A stretch of 43,361 nt of DNA, from NCBI RefSeq assembly GCF_000513135.1, contig NZ_BAUV01000037.1, positions 1 through 43,361 on the forward strand, written 5' to 3'. The notes under the pieces were generated by a model that worked only from the letters and a program-made list of their open reading frames with translations, had not been told where the DNA came from and did no database searches. Positions 19,502-27,609 of this stretch are shown in pieces. Both the position numbers and the translations under genes were made by a program. Source of the stretch: Halalkalibacter akibai JCM 9157. Lineage in GTDB: Bacteria; Bacillota; Bacilli; Bacillales; Bacillaceae_D. How positions within the stretch are numbered: the first letter of the stretch is position 1; every line of letters starts with the position of its first letter.

Positions 19502-19765
19502 ATGGCAAAAACGTTAATAGACATTAAGCGTGCATTAGATGCTAATGTTGGTAAGAGAATCACGATTAAGGCAAATGGTGGTCGTCGGAAAACGTCAGAA
19601 CGTTCAGGTCTCCTTGAAGAAACATACCCTTCTGTGTTTATCGTGAAGTTGGATGAACAGCAAAATGCGTTCGAACGAGTTTCTTATAGTTATGCGGACA
19701 TCTTAACAGAAACGGTTGAATTGATGCTTTGTGACGAAGAAGAGTCAGCAGTTTTAAAGGCATAA
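19502..19765 (+). CDS. veg: Veg protein, biofilm-related
   Basis: This 87-aa basic protein of the Veg family is highly conserved in Bacillaceae. In B. subtilis it is transcribed very strongly in vegetative cells and stimulates biofilm matrix genes by opposing SinR. It has the motifs [20 protein letters not shown] and [26 protein letters not shown] longer frame opens upstream, but the ATG at 19502 fits the GGTGGGG site and the family start. Tandem promoters precede it and a terminator follows. Confidence 0.96.
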   Translation: MAKTLIDIKRALDANVGKRITIKANGGRRKTSERSGLLEETYPSVFIVKLDEQQNAFERVSYSYADILTETVELMLCDEEESAVLKA

Positions 19766-19791
19766 CGTAAGAACTAGATATACAGACAAAC

Positions 19792-19836
19792 ATAACCCTC
19801 TGAGGTAACTACTTCAGTGGGTTATATTTGTGTTTT
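19792..19836 (+). terminator. Terminator after veg
   Basis: ATAACCC-T-CTGA and TCAG-T-GGGTTAT pair around a 10-nt loop, followed by a broken T tract (ATTTGTGTTTT). Confidence 0.75.
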
Positions 19837-19907
19837 AGTACATAATAAGATTGTCGTAGTCAAGTTACGGCAGTCTAAATGTGGTTCTTAAAAAGGAGTT
19901 GTGTGAC

Positions 19908-20099
19908 ATGAGTAGAAAAAGAGGCATCATGTCTAGCCGATTCAAAGAGGAGCTAGCAAAAGAGCTAGGCTTTTACCAAACTGTTGAAAAAGGTGGATGG
20001 GGAAGTATACGTTCCAAGGATGCAGGGAATATGGTAAAAAGAGCTATTGAAATGGCAGAGCAACAATTAGTAAATCAACAAGACCATAAAAATAGGTAA
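19908..20099 (+). CDS. sspF: Small acid-soluble spore protein, alpha/beta type (SspF)
   Basis: This 63-aa DNA-binding protein of the forespore has the alpha/beta SASP segments [38 protein letters not shown]. SspF coats spore DNA and is thought to be expressed under sigma-G. The ATG at 19908 has AAAGGAG nine bases upstream. A -10-like CATAATA (19841-19847) fits sigma-G, but no good -35 is seen at the right distance. Same place as in B. subtilis, between veg and ispE. Confidence 0.95.
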   Translation: MSRKRGIMSSRFKEELAKELGFYQTVEKGGWGSIRSKDAGNMVKRAIEMAEQQLVNQQDHKNR

Positions 20100-20101
20100 G
20101 T

Positions 20102-20127
20102 AACCGGGTGTCAAAACCCGGTTTTTT
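20102..20127 (+). terminator. Intrinsic terminator after sspF
   Basis: AACCGGGT and ACCCGGTT form a perfect 8-bp stem with a 6-nt loop, followed by six T residues. Confidence 0.92.
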
Positions 20128-20228
20128 GATTATTAATCAAATATAGTAGAAAAATACTCGAACTGTGGTATGTTGAGTGTACAAATGATAAAATATTGTA
20201 AGCAAATGGATTATAGAAGGTGACAAGT

Positions 20229-21092
20229 GTGAAATATTCTGTAAAAGCACCAGCGAAGATCAACTTATCGCTCGACGCGATAAGAAAAAGAGAAGATGGT
20301 TTTCATGAAGTTGAAATGATCATGACGATGGTAGATTTGGCTGATCGGATAGATTTAACTGAAATCGCTGATGGACAGATAAAAGTAGATGTCTCAGAGG
20401 GATTTGTGCCAAACGATCATCGTAATTTGGCTTATCAGGCTGCATCTTTATTACAAGAACGTTGTAATGTGAGTAAAGGTGTTTCTATTTACATTACAAA
20501 AAGGATCCCTGTTGCTGCAGGGCTTGCTGGGGGTAGTAGTGATGCTGCTGCGACGTTAAAAGGATTAAATGAACTATGGCAATTAGGATTAAGCTTGGAC
20601 GAGCTAGCTGAGCTCGGAGCAGAAATTGGATCAGATGTCTCCTTTTGTGTATACGGTGGAACAGCTCTTGCAACTGGAAGAGGAGAAATTATCAAACAAA
20701 TTCCATCTCCACCACCTTGCTGGGTAATCTTAGCGAAGCCTCCTATTGGAGTTTCGACAGCAGATGTGTATAAACGTCTGAAGGTGAATGAAATTGAACA
20801 TGCAGATACTCAGGCCATGATTAAGGCGATAGAGAACCAAAGTTTCTCCGGGATATGTCAAAACTTACATAATGTACTTGAGTCAGTAACGTTGGATATG
20901 TATCCAGAAGTAAGAAATATTAAAGAACAAATGATTCGGTTTGGTGCAGATGGTGTCCTAATGAGCGGAAGTGGGCCAACTGTTTTCGGCCTTGTAGAAC
21001 ATGAATCTCGTTTGCATCGAGTGTACAATGGCTTAAGGGGATTTTGTCAGGATGTATTTGCAGTAAGGTTAATACGTTCGACAAATACTTGA
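20229..21092 (+). CDS. ispE: 4-diphosphocytidyl-2-C-methyl-D-erythritol kinase
   Basis: This 287-aa GHMP kinase of the MEP isoprenoid pathway phosphorylates CDP-methylerythritol. It has [11 protein letters not shown] at the N-terminus, the ATP loop [15 protein letters not shown] (about residues 95-110) and the C-terminal [11 protein letters not shown]. Two GTG starts compete (20220 and 20229); the second leaves normal spacing to AGAAGG and gives the family length. Its stop overlaps the -35 region of purR. Confidence 0.95.
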   Translation: MKYSVKAPAKINLSLDAIRKREDGFHEVEMIMTMVDLADRIDLTEIADGQIKVDVSEGFVPNDHRNLAYQAASLLQERCNVSKGVSIYITKRIPVAAGLAGGSSDAAATLKGLNELWQLGLSLDELAELGAEIGSDVSFCVYGGTALATGRGEIIKQIPSPPPCWVILAKPPIGVSTADVYKRLKVNEIEHADTQAMIKAIENQSFSGICQNLHNVLESVTLDMYPEVRNIKEQMIRFGADGVLMSGSGPTVFGLVEHESRLHRVYNGLRGFCQDVFAVRLIRSTNT

Positions 21093-21118
21093 TTAAAACC
21101 GAACGAACGTGATATATT
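21089..21118 (+). promoter_or_regulatory. Sigma-A promoter of purR-ridA
   Basis: TTGATT (21089-21094), an 18-base spacer and TATATT (21113-21118). The spacer contains the first PurBox, so PurR bound there would block RNA polymerase. Confidence 0.65.
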
Positions 21119-21138
21119 ATAAAAAAATATTCGGTTTT
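21095..21138. promoter_or_regulatory. Paired inverted PurBoxes (purR autoregulation)
   Basis: AAAACCGAAC (21095-21104) and, in inverted order, ATTCGGTTTT (21129-21138) flank the promoter. The pairing and spacing fit the two-box PurR operator known from B. subtilis pur genes, where PRPP weakens binding. Confidence 0.85.
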
Positions 21139-21149
21139 ATGGAGGTAGC

Positions 21150-21995
21150 ATGAAAAAGCTAAAGCGCAGTGGTCGTCTAGTTGATATGACCCATTTTTTA
21201 CTCCAGCATCCCCATGAAGTCATTTCACTCACTCATTTCTCTGAACGATATCAATCGGCAAAGTCTTCGATTAGTGAGGATTTGGTTATCGTTAAAGAAA
21301 TTTTTGAAGATGAGGGCTATGGTTCCCTTTTAACTATATCTGGAGCAAGTGGTGGGGTTAAATACATACCTCGGATTAGTCGTGAACAAGTAAATGATTT
21401 TGTCACTGAAGTAATTGATCAATTGGCAGTACCTGAGAGGATACTACCTGGTGGTTATCTTTATATGATGGATTTGCTCGGAAACCCTAAATTCATACAA
21501 AAGCTAGGTCAAGTCTTTGCTTCCGTATTAGCAAATCAAAAAATTGATGCAGTACTAACGGTTGCCACGAAAGGGATTCCTCTTGCTTATGCAGTTGGAC
21601 AATATTTAAATGTCCCGGTTAGTATTGTTAGAAGAGACCATTTAGTGACAGAAGGATCTATGGTTAGCATTAATTATGTATCTGGGTCATCTAAACGAAT
21701 CCAAACGATGACATTAGCTAGAAGAAGTTTAGCGCCTGGTTCTCGAGTTTTTATCGTCGATGATTTCATGAAAGCTGGTGGTACGATTCGAGGCATGATG
21801 GATCTACTTGAAGAGTTTCAAGCTGAATTGGTCGGAATAGGTGTTTTGGTTGAAACGGTTGGAGTTGAAGAAAGGTTGATTGACGAGTATATGTCAATCA
21901 CTAGACTATCAGAAGTAGATGTAAGAAATAAGACAATAAAGATTGAAGAAGGTAATGTTTTAGACTTATTAAAAAAGATGGAAGTTGAGGGATAA
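21150..21995 (+). CDS. purR: Purine operon repressor PurR
   Basis: This 281-aa repressor has an N-terminal winged helix (residues 1-72) and a C-terminal phosphoribosyltransferase-like domain with the PRPP loop [10 protein letters not shown] (about residue 203). It binds PRPP as effector rather than acting as an enzyme, and represses purine synthesis and uptake genes. ATG at 21150 follows GGAGG. It is cotranscribed with ridA, four bases on, and is preceded by its own paired PurBoxes. Confidence 0.97.
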   Translation: MKKLKRSGRLVDMTHFLLQHPHEVISLTHFSERYQSAKSSISEDLVIVKEIFEDEGYGSLLTISGASGGVKYIPRISREQVNDFVTEVIDQLAVPERILPGGYLYMMDLLGNPKFIQKLGQVFASVLANQKIDAVLTVATKGIPLAYAVGQYLNVPVSIVRRDHLVTEGSMVSINYVSGSSKRIQTMTLARRSLAPGSRVFIVDDFMKAGGTIRGMMDLLEEFQAELVGIGVLVETVGVEERLIDEYMSITRLSEVDVRNKTIKIEEGNVLDLLKKMEVEG

Positions 21996-21999
21996 TTCG

Positions 22000-22374
22000 A
22001 TGAAAACAATCTACACAAATCAAGCTCCTGATGCAATTGGACCTTATTCTCAAGGAATAGTTGTAAATAATCTTTTTTATAGCTCTGGTCAAATTCCGTT
22101 AACTGCTGAAGGTGATTTAATAAACGGCACAGTGGAAGAGCAAACCCATCAAGTTTTTAAAAATTTACAAGCAGTATTAACAGAAGCGGGTGCTTCTTTT
22201 GAAACAGTTGTAAAAGCGACCGTTTTTATTAAAGATATGAATGACTTCCCGCGTATTAACGAAGTGTATGGTCAATATTTTACTGAACATAAACCTGCTA
22301 GATCATGTGTCGAAGTAGCGCGATTACCGAAAGATGTATTAGTTGAGATCGAAGTAATTGCACTTGTAAAATAA
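22000..22374 (+). CDS. ridA: 2-iminobutanoate/2-iminopropanoate deaminase RidA (YabJ)
   Basis: This 124-aa Rid-family enzyme hydrolyses reactive imine/enamine intermediates from PLP enzymes. It has the family motifs [19 protein letters not shown] and [23 protein letters not shown], including the active-site arginine. A start five codons upstream is possible; ATG at 22000 matches the family and follows GAGGG. It is translationally close to purR, an old link between YabJ and purine control. Confidence 0.96.
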   Translation: MKTIYTNQAPDAIGPYSQGIVVNNLFYSSGQIPLTAEGDLINGTVEEQTHQVFKNLQAVLTEAGASFETVVKATVFIKDMNDFPRINEVYGQYFTEHKPARSCVEVARLPKDVLVEIEVIALVK

Positions 22375-22386
22375 ATAAGCAAGCCG

Positions 22387-22421
22387 AAAAGCCTGCAAGA
22401 GTTAAAAGACGCAGGCTTTTT
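22387..22421 (+). terminator. Intrinsic terminator after ridA
   Basis: AAAAGCCTGC and GCAGGCTTTT pair perfectly around a 14-nt loop; a short T tract follows. Confidence 0.88.
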
Positions 22422-22469
22422 ATTTGAAAAATTTAATGTTTTGTAAAGCCTTTTAGGTTTATTAATTTA

Positions 22470-22483
22470 GGAAATCGCTTACA
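22470..22483 (+). promoter_or_regulatory. Possible catabolite-responsive element (cre) upstream of spoVG
   Basis: GGAAATCGCTTACA agrees at 13 of 14 positions with the pattern TGWAANCGNTNWCA bound by CcpA; the first base differs. It lies about 80 bases before the sigma-H -35. This degenerate pattern can occur by chance. Confidence 0.35.
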
Positions 22484-22551
22484 TATACTACGAAAATGGC
22501 AATAATGTCAAAAAAACAGATAAAAAGTTGAAAAAAATTTTTAATTTAAGA

Positions 22552-22578
22552 AGGATTTGTCATTTTTTTAGAGAATTG
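22552..22578 (+). promoter_or_regulatory. Sigma-H promoter of spoVG
   Basis: A -35 AGGATTT (22552-22558) and a -10 GAGAATTG (22571-22578) have a 12-base spacer, the sigma-H arrangement. The A-rich stretch just upstream (22510-22545) resembles the AbrB-bound region of the B. subtilis spoVG promoter. Confidence 0.75.
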
Positions 22579-22616
22579 ATTTAGTATGACAAACACAATT
22601 ATAGGTGGTGGCCAGC

Positions 22617-22910
22617 ATGCAGGTAACAGATGTGAGATTGCGACGTGTAAACACAGAAGGAAGAATGAGGGCAATTGCTTCAATAACAATTGACCACGAG
22701 TTTGTAGTTCATGATATTCGCGTAATCGACGGCAATAACGGATTATTTGTCGCAATGCCGAGTAAAAGAACTCCAGATGGAGAATTCAGAGATATTGCAC
22801 ATCCAATTTCTTCAACGACGAGAGAGAAAATTCAAAACGCTGTGTTAACGGAATATGAAAAAGCCGGCGAATTTGAAGAAATCGAGTTTGAAGAAGCAGG
22901 AGCATCTTAA
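22617..22910 (+). CDS. spoVG: SpoVG, RNA-binding sporulation and septation regulator
   Basis: This 97-aa protein is almost identical to the family type ([49 protein letters not shown]). It is an RNA-binding global regulator that affects asymmetric division, cortex formation and other post-exponential traits. The ATG at 22617 follows AGGTGGTGG; starts four codons upstream lie within that site. It has a sigma-H promoter and its own terminator. Confidence 0.97.
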   Translation: MQVTDVRLRRVNTEGRMRAIASITIDHEFVVHDIRVIDGNNGLFVAMPSKRTPDGEFRDIAHPISSTTREKIQNAVLTEYEKAGEFEEIEFEEAGAS

Positions 22911-22923
22911 AAAAACTGTTAAG

Positions 22924-22975
22924 AGAAGTTCTTAAAAGAGCGGAAAATTCCCTTTTTTGAGAACTTCTTTTTTTA
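22924..22975 (+). terminator. Intrinsic terminator after spoVG
   Basis: AGAAGTTCT and AGAACTTCT pair around a loop of about 27 nt that itself contains a short A/T stem, followed by seven T residues. Confidence 0.82.
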
Positions 22976-23035
22976 TTTTCCTGTGGTAATTTTAACCTGT
23001 CAAAAAGTTGTCAATGAGACTTATGCGAGAATTCC

Positions 23036-23064
23036 TTGAAATACCCGTGGTTTTAAGATATATT
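23036..23064 (+). promoter_or_regulatory. Sigma-A promoter of glmU-prs
   Basis: TTGAAA (23036-23041), a 17-base spacer and TATATT (23059-23064), followed by a leader of about 27 nt. Confidence 0.6.
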
Positions 23065-23097
23065 CGTAATGGAAAACGGAACATCTGGAGGGGAAAT

Positions 23098-24459
23098 ATG
23101 AGCAATCGTTATGCGGTAATATTAGCAGCAGGTCAAGGAACAAGAATGAAATCGAAGCTATATAAAGTTCTACACCCAGTTTGCGGGAAGCCGATGGTTC
23201 AACACGTCGTGGATCAAGTTTCTAGTTTAGGATTTGACGAGAAAGTAGCCGTAGTTGGTTTTGGAGCGGAAATTGTTCAAGAGCAATTAGGAGACCAAGT
23301 GAGTTATGTCGTTCAAGAAGAACAACTAGGTACAGGTCACGCGGTTATGCAAGCAGCTGACATCTTAGAAAATAAAGAGGGAACAACTGTTGTTCTTTGT
23401 GGAGACACACCACTTTTAACAGCAGAAACAATTGACCAACTTCTTTCTTGTCACGCTAATGAAGGGGCGAAAGCTACTATCCTAACTGCTGTAGCGGATG
23501 ACCCAACAGGGTACGGAAGAATCATCCGAAATGATGACGGACTTGTTGCACGAATTGTTGAGCATAAAGATGCTACAGAAGAAGAGCGAGCCACAAAAGA
23601 AATTAATACAGGAACGTACTGTTTTGATAACGCGGCTCTTTTTGCAGCTTTAAAGCAAGTAGGTAATGACAATGCTCAAGGTGAATATTATCTTCCAGAT
23701 GTTATTGAAATATTAAAGAACAACGGTGAAACCATTTCAGCCTATCAAACACCTTCCTTTGATGAAACAATTGGAGTAAACGATCGTGTTGCCTTAGCTC
23801 AAGCTGAGTCTATTTTAAAAAGAAGAGTGAATGAATACTGGATGAAACAAGGCGTCACGATTGTTGATTCGAATAATACTTATATATCAACAGATGCTAA
23901 AATTGGAAGAGATACAGTGCTTCTACCAGGAACTATTATTCAAGGTGCAACAACAATTGGTGAAGATTGTCAGATTGGACCTCATTCTGAATTTAAAGAT
24001 AGCCAAATAGGAAATAATACCGTCATTAAACATTCTGTAGTGTATAATAGCGAAGTTGGAGACAATGTTAATATAGGTCCATTTGCACACATCCGACCAG
24101 ATTCACTAATTGGTGATGATGCTAGAATTGGGAATTTTGTTGAAACGAAAAAAGCGACCATCGGTAAAGGAAGCAAAGCTTCACATCTTAGTTATATTGG
24201 AGATGCGGAAATTGGCGACAATGTTAATTTTAGTTGCGGTGCCGTAACTGTAAATTACGATGGCAAAAACAAGTATAAAACTAAAATAGATGATGGTGCT
24301 TTTATTGGTTGCAACGCTAATTTAATTGCCCCGGTAACGATTGGGAAAAATGCTTTAGTTGCTGCAGGATCGACAATTACAGATGATGTTCCAGGTGAAT
24401 CCCTTTCGATTGCACGTGCAAGACAAACGAATAAACCTGATTATTTAAAAAAGAAATAA
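23098..24459 (+). CDS. glmU: Bifunctional GlmU (uridyltransferase / acetyltransferase)
   Basis: This 453-aa enzyme makes UDP-N-acetylglucosamine. The N-terminal pyrophosphorylase domain (1-230) has [11 protein letters not shown] and [11 protein letters not shown]; the C-terminal half (about 250-453) is a left-handed beta helix of hexapeptide repeats ending in the acetyltransferase site ([28 protein letters not shown]). A longer frame opens at 23008, but the ATG at 23098 follows GGAGGGG and the promoter found upstream would exclude the longer form. It feeds cell wall synthesis and is coupled to prs. Confidence 0.97.
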   Translation: MSNRYAVILAAGQGTRMKSKLYKVLHPVCGKPMVQHVVDQVSSLGFDEKVAVVGFGAEIVQEQLGDQVSYVVQEEQLGTGHAVMQAADILENKEGTTVVLCGDTPLLTAETIDQLLSCHANEGAKATILTAVADDPTGYGRIIRNDDGLVARIVEHKDATEEERATKEINTGTYCFDNAALFAALKQVGNDNAQGEYYLPDVIEILKNNGETISAYQTPSFDETIGVNDRVALAQAESILKRRVNEYWMKQGVTIVDSNNTYISTDAKIGRDTVLLPGTIIQGATTIGEDCQIGPHSEFKDSQIGNNTVIKHSVVYNSEVGDNVNIGPFAHIRPDSLIGDDARIGNFVETKKATIGKGSKASHLSYIGDAEIGDNVNFSCGAVTVNYDGKNKYKTKIDDGAFIGCNANLIAPVTIGKNALVAAGSTITDDVPGESLSIARARQTNKPDYLKKK

Positions 24460-24489
24460 GAGCGAATTAGATTACCGGAGGGAATAATA

Positions 24490-25440
24490 GTGGCTAAATA
24501 TGGCGATCCAAGTTTAAAGGTTTTTACGTTGAATTCAAATAAAGGACTTGCTGAACAAATTACAGAACATATTGGTGTTCAAATGGGAAAAAGTTCAGTT
24601 ACTCGCTTTAGCGATGGTGAAGTTCAAATTAATATTGAAGAAAGCATTCGTGGTTGTGACGTTTATCTAATTCAATCAACGTCTGCTCCTGCAAATGAGC
24701 ATATCATGGAGTTACTTATTATGATTGATGCACTGAAGCGTGCTTCAGCTAGAACGATTAATTTAGTTATGCCATACTATGGATATGCTCGCCAAGATCG
24801 AAAGGCCCGTGCTCGTGAGCCAATTACAGCAAAACTTGTAGCTAACCTTATTACTACAGCTGGTGCAACTAGAGTCTTGACATTAGATTTACATGCAACA
24901 CAAATTCAAGGCTTCTTTGATATCCCAGTTGACCAGTTAATGGGCGTGCCGATTTTAGCTGATTACTTCTCTCAAAAAGAATTAGATGATATTGTAATCG
25001 TTTCTCCGGACCATGGTGGGGTAGTGCGCGCTCGTAAGATGGCAGATAGACTTAAAGCTCCTATTGCGATCATTGATAAGCGTAGGCCGAAGCCAAACGT
25101 TTCTGAGGTAATGAACATCGTTGGTAATATTGAAGGCAAAACAGCTATTATCATTGATGATATCATTGATACAGCTGGAACAATAACGTTGGCTGCTAAT
25201 GCCCTTGTTGAACATGGAGCAAAAGAAGTATACGCATGCTGTACGCACCCAGTATTATCAGGCCCTGCAATGGAACGTATTAATAACTCAAAAATCAAAG
25301 AACTTGTTGTAACGAACTCAATCGTCCTAGAAGACGAAAAGAAAAGCGAGAAAGTAACCGAACTCTCAGTAGCCGCTCTAATGGGAGAAGCAATCATACG
25401 AGTACACGAACACCAATCAGTAAGCAAATTATTTGATTAA
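24490..25440 (+). CDS. prs: Ribose-phosphate pyrophosphokinase
   Basis: This 316-aa enzyme makes PRPP, the precursor for purines, pyrimidines, His and Trp and the effector of PurR encoded nearby. It has the conserved motifs [37 protein letters not shown], the flexible loop and the PRPP loop [11 protein letters not shown] (about residues 218-228). The GTG at 24490 follows GGAGGG. The last 40 codons switch to more C- and A-ending codons than the rest; see findings. Confidence 0.97.
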   Translation: MAKYGDPSLKVFTLNSNKGLAEQITEHIGVQMGKSSVTRFSDGEVQINIEESIRGCDVYLIQSTSAPANEHIMELLIMIDALKRASARTINLVMPYYGYARQDRKARAREPITAKLVANLITTAGATRVLTLDLHATQIQGFFDIPVDQLMGVPILADYFSQKELDDIVIVSPDHGGVVRARKMADRLKAPIAIIDKRRPKPNVSEVMNIVGNIEGKTAIIIDDIIDTAGTITLAANALVEHGAKEVYACCTHPVLSGPAMERINNSKIKELVVTNSIVLEDEKKSEKVTELSVAALMGEAIIRVHEHQSVSKLFD

Positions 25441-25485
25441 GATATTTTTAAAAAAGGTGTGAACTTCACCTTTTTTAAAAATATC
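25441..25485. terminator. Perfect 19-bp hairpin terminator after prs
   Basis: GATATTTTTAAAAAAGGTG and its exact complement (25467-25485) enclose a 7-nt loop. The T run lies inside the 3' arm, so the hairpin can terminate in both directions. It starts at the base after the prs stop. Confidence 0.88.
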
Positions 25486-25600
25486 GAAGCAATGAGCAAA
25501 GCCGCTGCAAAGATCTTAAGCCACTTTGAGCGGTTTTCTCAAAGAGGCGCGCAGCGAGCGGAGCCATTGCCACATGTACGCACAGATAAGGCCGAAGCGA
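25483..25600 (+). repeat. Tandem structured repeat, unit 1
   Basis: Bases 25496-25598 are identical to 25634-25736 (103 bp, offset 138). The unit starts ATCGAAGC and ends GGCCGAAGC. It contains CTTTGAG-N7-CTCAAAG and, outside that, GCCGCTGC paired with GCAGCG plus AGCGG. GC content is well above the surroundings. A frame runs through it but has no ribosome binding site or known family. Confidence 0.88.
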
Positions 25601-25621
25601 AAGGGCTCTCCTTTTATAAAA

Positions 25622-25738
25622 ATCGAAGCATAAGCAAAGCCGCTGCAAAGATCTTAAGCCACTTTGAGCGGTTTTCTCAAAGAGGCGCGCAGCGAGCGGA
25701 GCCATTGCCACATGTACGCACAGATAAGGCCGAAGCAA
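25622..25738 (+). repeat. Tandem structured repeat, unit 2
   Basis: Second copy of the unit above, beginning ATCGAAGCATAAGC (one base shorter than unit 1 in the first 20 bases). It is identical for 103 bases and diverges just after GGCCGAAGC. The two units are separated by a 22-bp linker with CTCTCCTTTTATAAA. The same strand carries both. Confidence 0.88.
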
Positions 25739-25781
25739 AGTACCAACCATGTGACAGATCCTTACATATTTCACATAAAAC

Positions 25782-25806
25782 GTTTAAATTTTCTCTAGAA
25801 GGGAAC
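25782..25806 (+). promoter_or_regulatory. Sigma-B-like promoter of ctc
   Basis: GTTTAA (25782-25787), a 13-base spacer and GGGAAC (25801-25806) fit the sigma-B pattern GTTTAA-N13-15-GGGWAW with one mismatch. ctc is a classic sigma-B gene in B. subtilis. Confidence 0.65.
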
Positions 25807-25851
25807 ATATGTATAGAGAGAGTTTTAAAACTAATATGAGGTGATGTGATC

Positions 25852-26490
25852 ATGGCTACAGTTTTAAAAGCAAATCCAAGAGAAGATCTAAGAGGGTCTG
25901 CAACAAAGAAAATTCGCAAGCAAGGACAGGTTCCAGCTGTATTATATGGCAATAAAATAGATAGTCAACCTGTTTCAGTAGATGGGGCAGAGTTTTTAAA
26001 AACAGTGCGGTCTGTTGGTAAAAATGGCTTGTTCTCACTTGATGTTTCAGGTGAAAAAAATCATCAAGTGATGATTCATGATTTGCAAATAGATCCATTA
26101 AAAAATGAGTATCAACATATTGACTTTTTTGAAGTAGATATGACTTCTGAAATTGAAGCAAGTGTACCTGTTCATTTAACTGGAGAAGCTCCTGGAGAAA
26201 AAGAAGGTGGAATGGTATCGCACCTTTTATATGAGATTACGGTTAAATGTTTACCTGCAGATATTCCAGAAGAAATAACAGTTGATATCTCAAACTTGAA
26301 TGTTGGGGACTCTATCCAAATAGCTGATATCCGCAATTCAGTTTCTGCTCAAGTTACAAATGATGATGATGAAACAATTGTAACAGTACAAATTCAAGCA
26401 GCTGAACAAGAAAATGGTCAAGCTGGTGAAGAAGAAGTAAGTGGATCGGAAGCAGCTGAAGAAACAGAAGAAAAACCAGCAGAAGAATAA
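25852..26490 (+). CDS. ctc: Ribosomal protein L25/general stress protein Ctc
   Basis: This 212-aa protein is the long L25 (TL5/Ctc) type. Residues 1-95 form the 5S rRNA-binding domain (REDLRGSATKKIRKQGQVPAVLYG); residues 96-185 the C-terminal TL5 beta domain; the last 25 are an acidic Glu/Ala tail. It binds 5S rRNA in the large subunit and is induced by stress through sigma-B. The ATG at 25852 follows GAGGTGAT. It sits next to a sigma-B-like promoter, downstream of the tandem repeat. Confidence 0.95.
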   Translation: MATVLKANPREDLRGSATKKIRKQGQVPAVLYGNKIDSQPVSVDGAEFLKTVRSVGKNGLFSLDVSGEKNHQVMIHDLQIDPLKNEYQHIDFFEVDMTSEIEASVPVHLTGEAPGEKEGGMVSHLLYEITVKCLPADIPEEITVDISNLNVGDSIQIADIRNSVSAQVTNDDDETIVTVQIQAAEQENGQAGEEEVSGSEAAEETEEKPAEE

Positions 26491-26497
26491 ACAAGCA

Positions 26498-26528
26498 AAA
26501 AAGAGGGTGACTTAGTCATCCTCTTTTT
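26498..26528 (+). terminator. Intrinsic terminator after ctc
   Basis: AAGAGG-GTGAC and GTCAT-CCTCTT pair around a 3-nt loop, followed by a T run. Confidence 0.88.
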
Positions 26529-26550
26529 ACAAGCATGAGGAGAGATTGTC

Positions 26551-27108
26551 TTGAAGTTAATTGTTGGGCTTGGTAATCCTGGTGAAAAATACGCAGGAAC
26601 AAGACATAATGTTGGTTTTGATTGCATTGATTATTGTGCTAACGAAATGAATATTGATATATCACAAACAAAGTTCAAAGGGATTTATGGAAGTGGACTC
26701 GTAAACGGGGAAAAAGTTTATTTGTTAAAACCACTTACATACATGAACTTATCCGGTGAGTCAGTTAGACCGTTTATGGATTACTTTAATATTGATCTTG
26801 AAGACCTTGTTGTGATCTATGATGATATGGACTTGCCAGCAGGAAAAATTAGATTAAGACAAAAAGGAAGTGCTGGTGGACATAATGGAATTAAATCGCT
26901 CATTCAGCATTTAGGTACACCAGAATTCAACCGAATTCGAATTGGTGTGGATCGTCCTAAAAACGGAGAATCAATTGTTAATTATGTTTTAGGTAGCTAC
27001 CATCCAGAGGAGCTTGAAGACGTAAAACAATCAATTGTTCAGTCTACTAAAGCTGTTGAAGCCTGGACACAAAAGTCTTTCCTTGAAGTTATGAATGAAT
27101 TTAATTAG
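26551..27108 (+). CDS. pth: Peptidyl-tRNA hydrolase (SpoVC)
   Basis: This 185-aa enzyme releases peptides from dropped-off peptidyl-tRNA. It has the [19 protein letters not shown] motif with the catalytic histidine (H20), [14 protein letters not shown] and [13 protein letters not shown] plus [11 protein letters not shown]. It starts at a TTG (26551) after GAGGAGAG. The B. subtilis allele was found as a sporulation gene, spoVC. Confidence 0.96.
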   Translation: MKLIVGLGNPGEKYAGTRHNVGFDCIDYCANEMNIDISQTKFKGIYGSGLVNGEKVYLLKPLTYMNLSGESVRPFMDYFNIDLEDLVVIYDDMDLPAGKIRLRQKGSAGGHNGIKSLIQHLGTPEFNRIRIGVDRPKNGESIVNYVLGSYHPEELEDVKQSIVQSTKAVEAWTQKSFLEVMNEFN

Positions 27109-27112
27109 AATC

Positions 27113-27142
27113 GTATAGAGAGCTTCTTTGCTGTTAAGAATA
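27113..27142 (+). promoter_or_regulatory. Sigma-F-like promoter of fin
   Basis: GTATA (27113-27117), a 15-base spacer and GTTAAGAATA (27133-27142) match the sigma-F pattern (GYWTA, GGnRAnAnTW) with one mismatch in the -10. fin is a forespore gene in B. subtilis, so this fits. Confidence 0.45.
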
Positions 27143-27183
27143 GTAATATCTTTACTACGCTAGCAAAAAAGGAGGCTTTTGCC

Positions 27184-27411
27184 TTGGCCATTCATTATCA
27201 GTGTCGCCATTGTAAAACAAAATTAGGTGAGATTGACCAACAAGTTGAGTCAAATGCTCTAGGATTTGATCAATTATCAAGCAGTGAGCGTACCGATATG
27301 GTAACCTATGCTTCAAATGGTGACATTCACGTAGAAGCCATTTGTGAGGACTGTCATGAAGCTCTCATGCGAAATCCAGACTTATATGAATTAGATCACG
27401 TTATTCAATAA
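27184..27411 (+). CDS. fin: Anti-sigma-F factor Fin (YabK)
   Basis: This 75-aa protein with CRHC (residues 8-11) and CEDC (about 57-60) zinc pairs is Fin. In B. subtilis it helps the forespore shift from sigma-F to sigma-G by binding sigma-F. LGFDQLSSSERTDMV and the final ELDHVIQ match the family. The start is a TTG at 27184, eight bases after AAGGAGG. It lies between pth and mfd as in B. subtilis. Confidence 0.93.
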   Translation: MAIHYQCRHCKTKLGEIDQQVESNALGFDQLSSSERTDMVTYASNGDIHVEAICEDCHEALMRNPDLYELDHVIQ

Positions 27412-27427
27412 ATTAAAGGCAACAAAA

Positions 27428-27455
27428 GCTTTGGTTCTTAACCAAAGCATTTTTC
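27428..27455 (+). terminator. Intrinsic terminator after fin
   Basis: GCTTTGGTT and AACCAAAGC form a perfect 9-bp stem with a 3-nt loop, followed by AT and five T residues. Confidence 0.9.
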
Positions 27456-27609
27456 TGTTCCAACTAAGTTTATAAACTGGCAGGATTCTAGTTCTCGAGC
27501 AAGAATAGAGAAAAGAGACATTGAATATCTTAGATGATAAGCGGATGCAGGAGTCCATTACATAGTAGAATTGAACTTATGTAGGTGAAGAGATAACAGG
27601 GGGAAGAAC

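Noticed and set aside
21077-21083. TTCGACA, a perfect Spo0A box inside the end of ispE
   Set aside because: It lies within a conserved coding end, has no partner box, and sits in a region ruled by PurBoxes; most likely chance.
24972-25427. A 151-aa open frame on the reverse strand inside prs
   Set aside because: It is the mirror of the conserved prs gene, has no ribosome binding site and no recognisable family.
25483-25738. Could the repeats be a CRISPR array?
   Set aside because: Only two units of about 103 bp with a 22-bp linker, no short direct repeats with unique spacers and no cas genes nearby.
25459-25839. A 126-aa open frame across both tandem repeat units
   Set aside because: The duplicated peptide is a by-product of the DNA repeat; no ribosome binding site, and the real features are hairpins.
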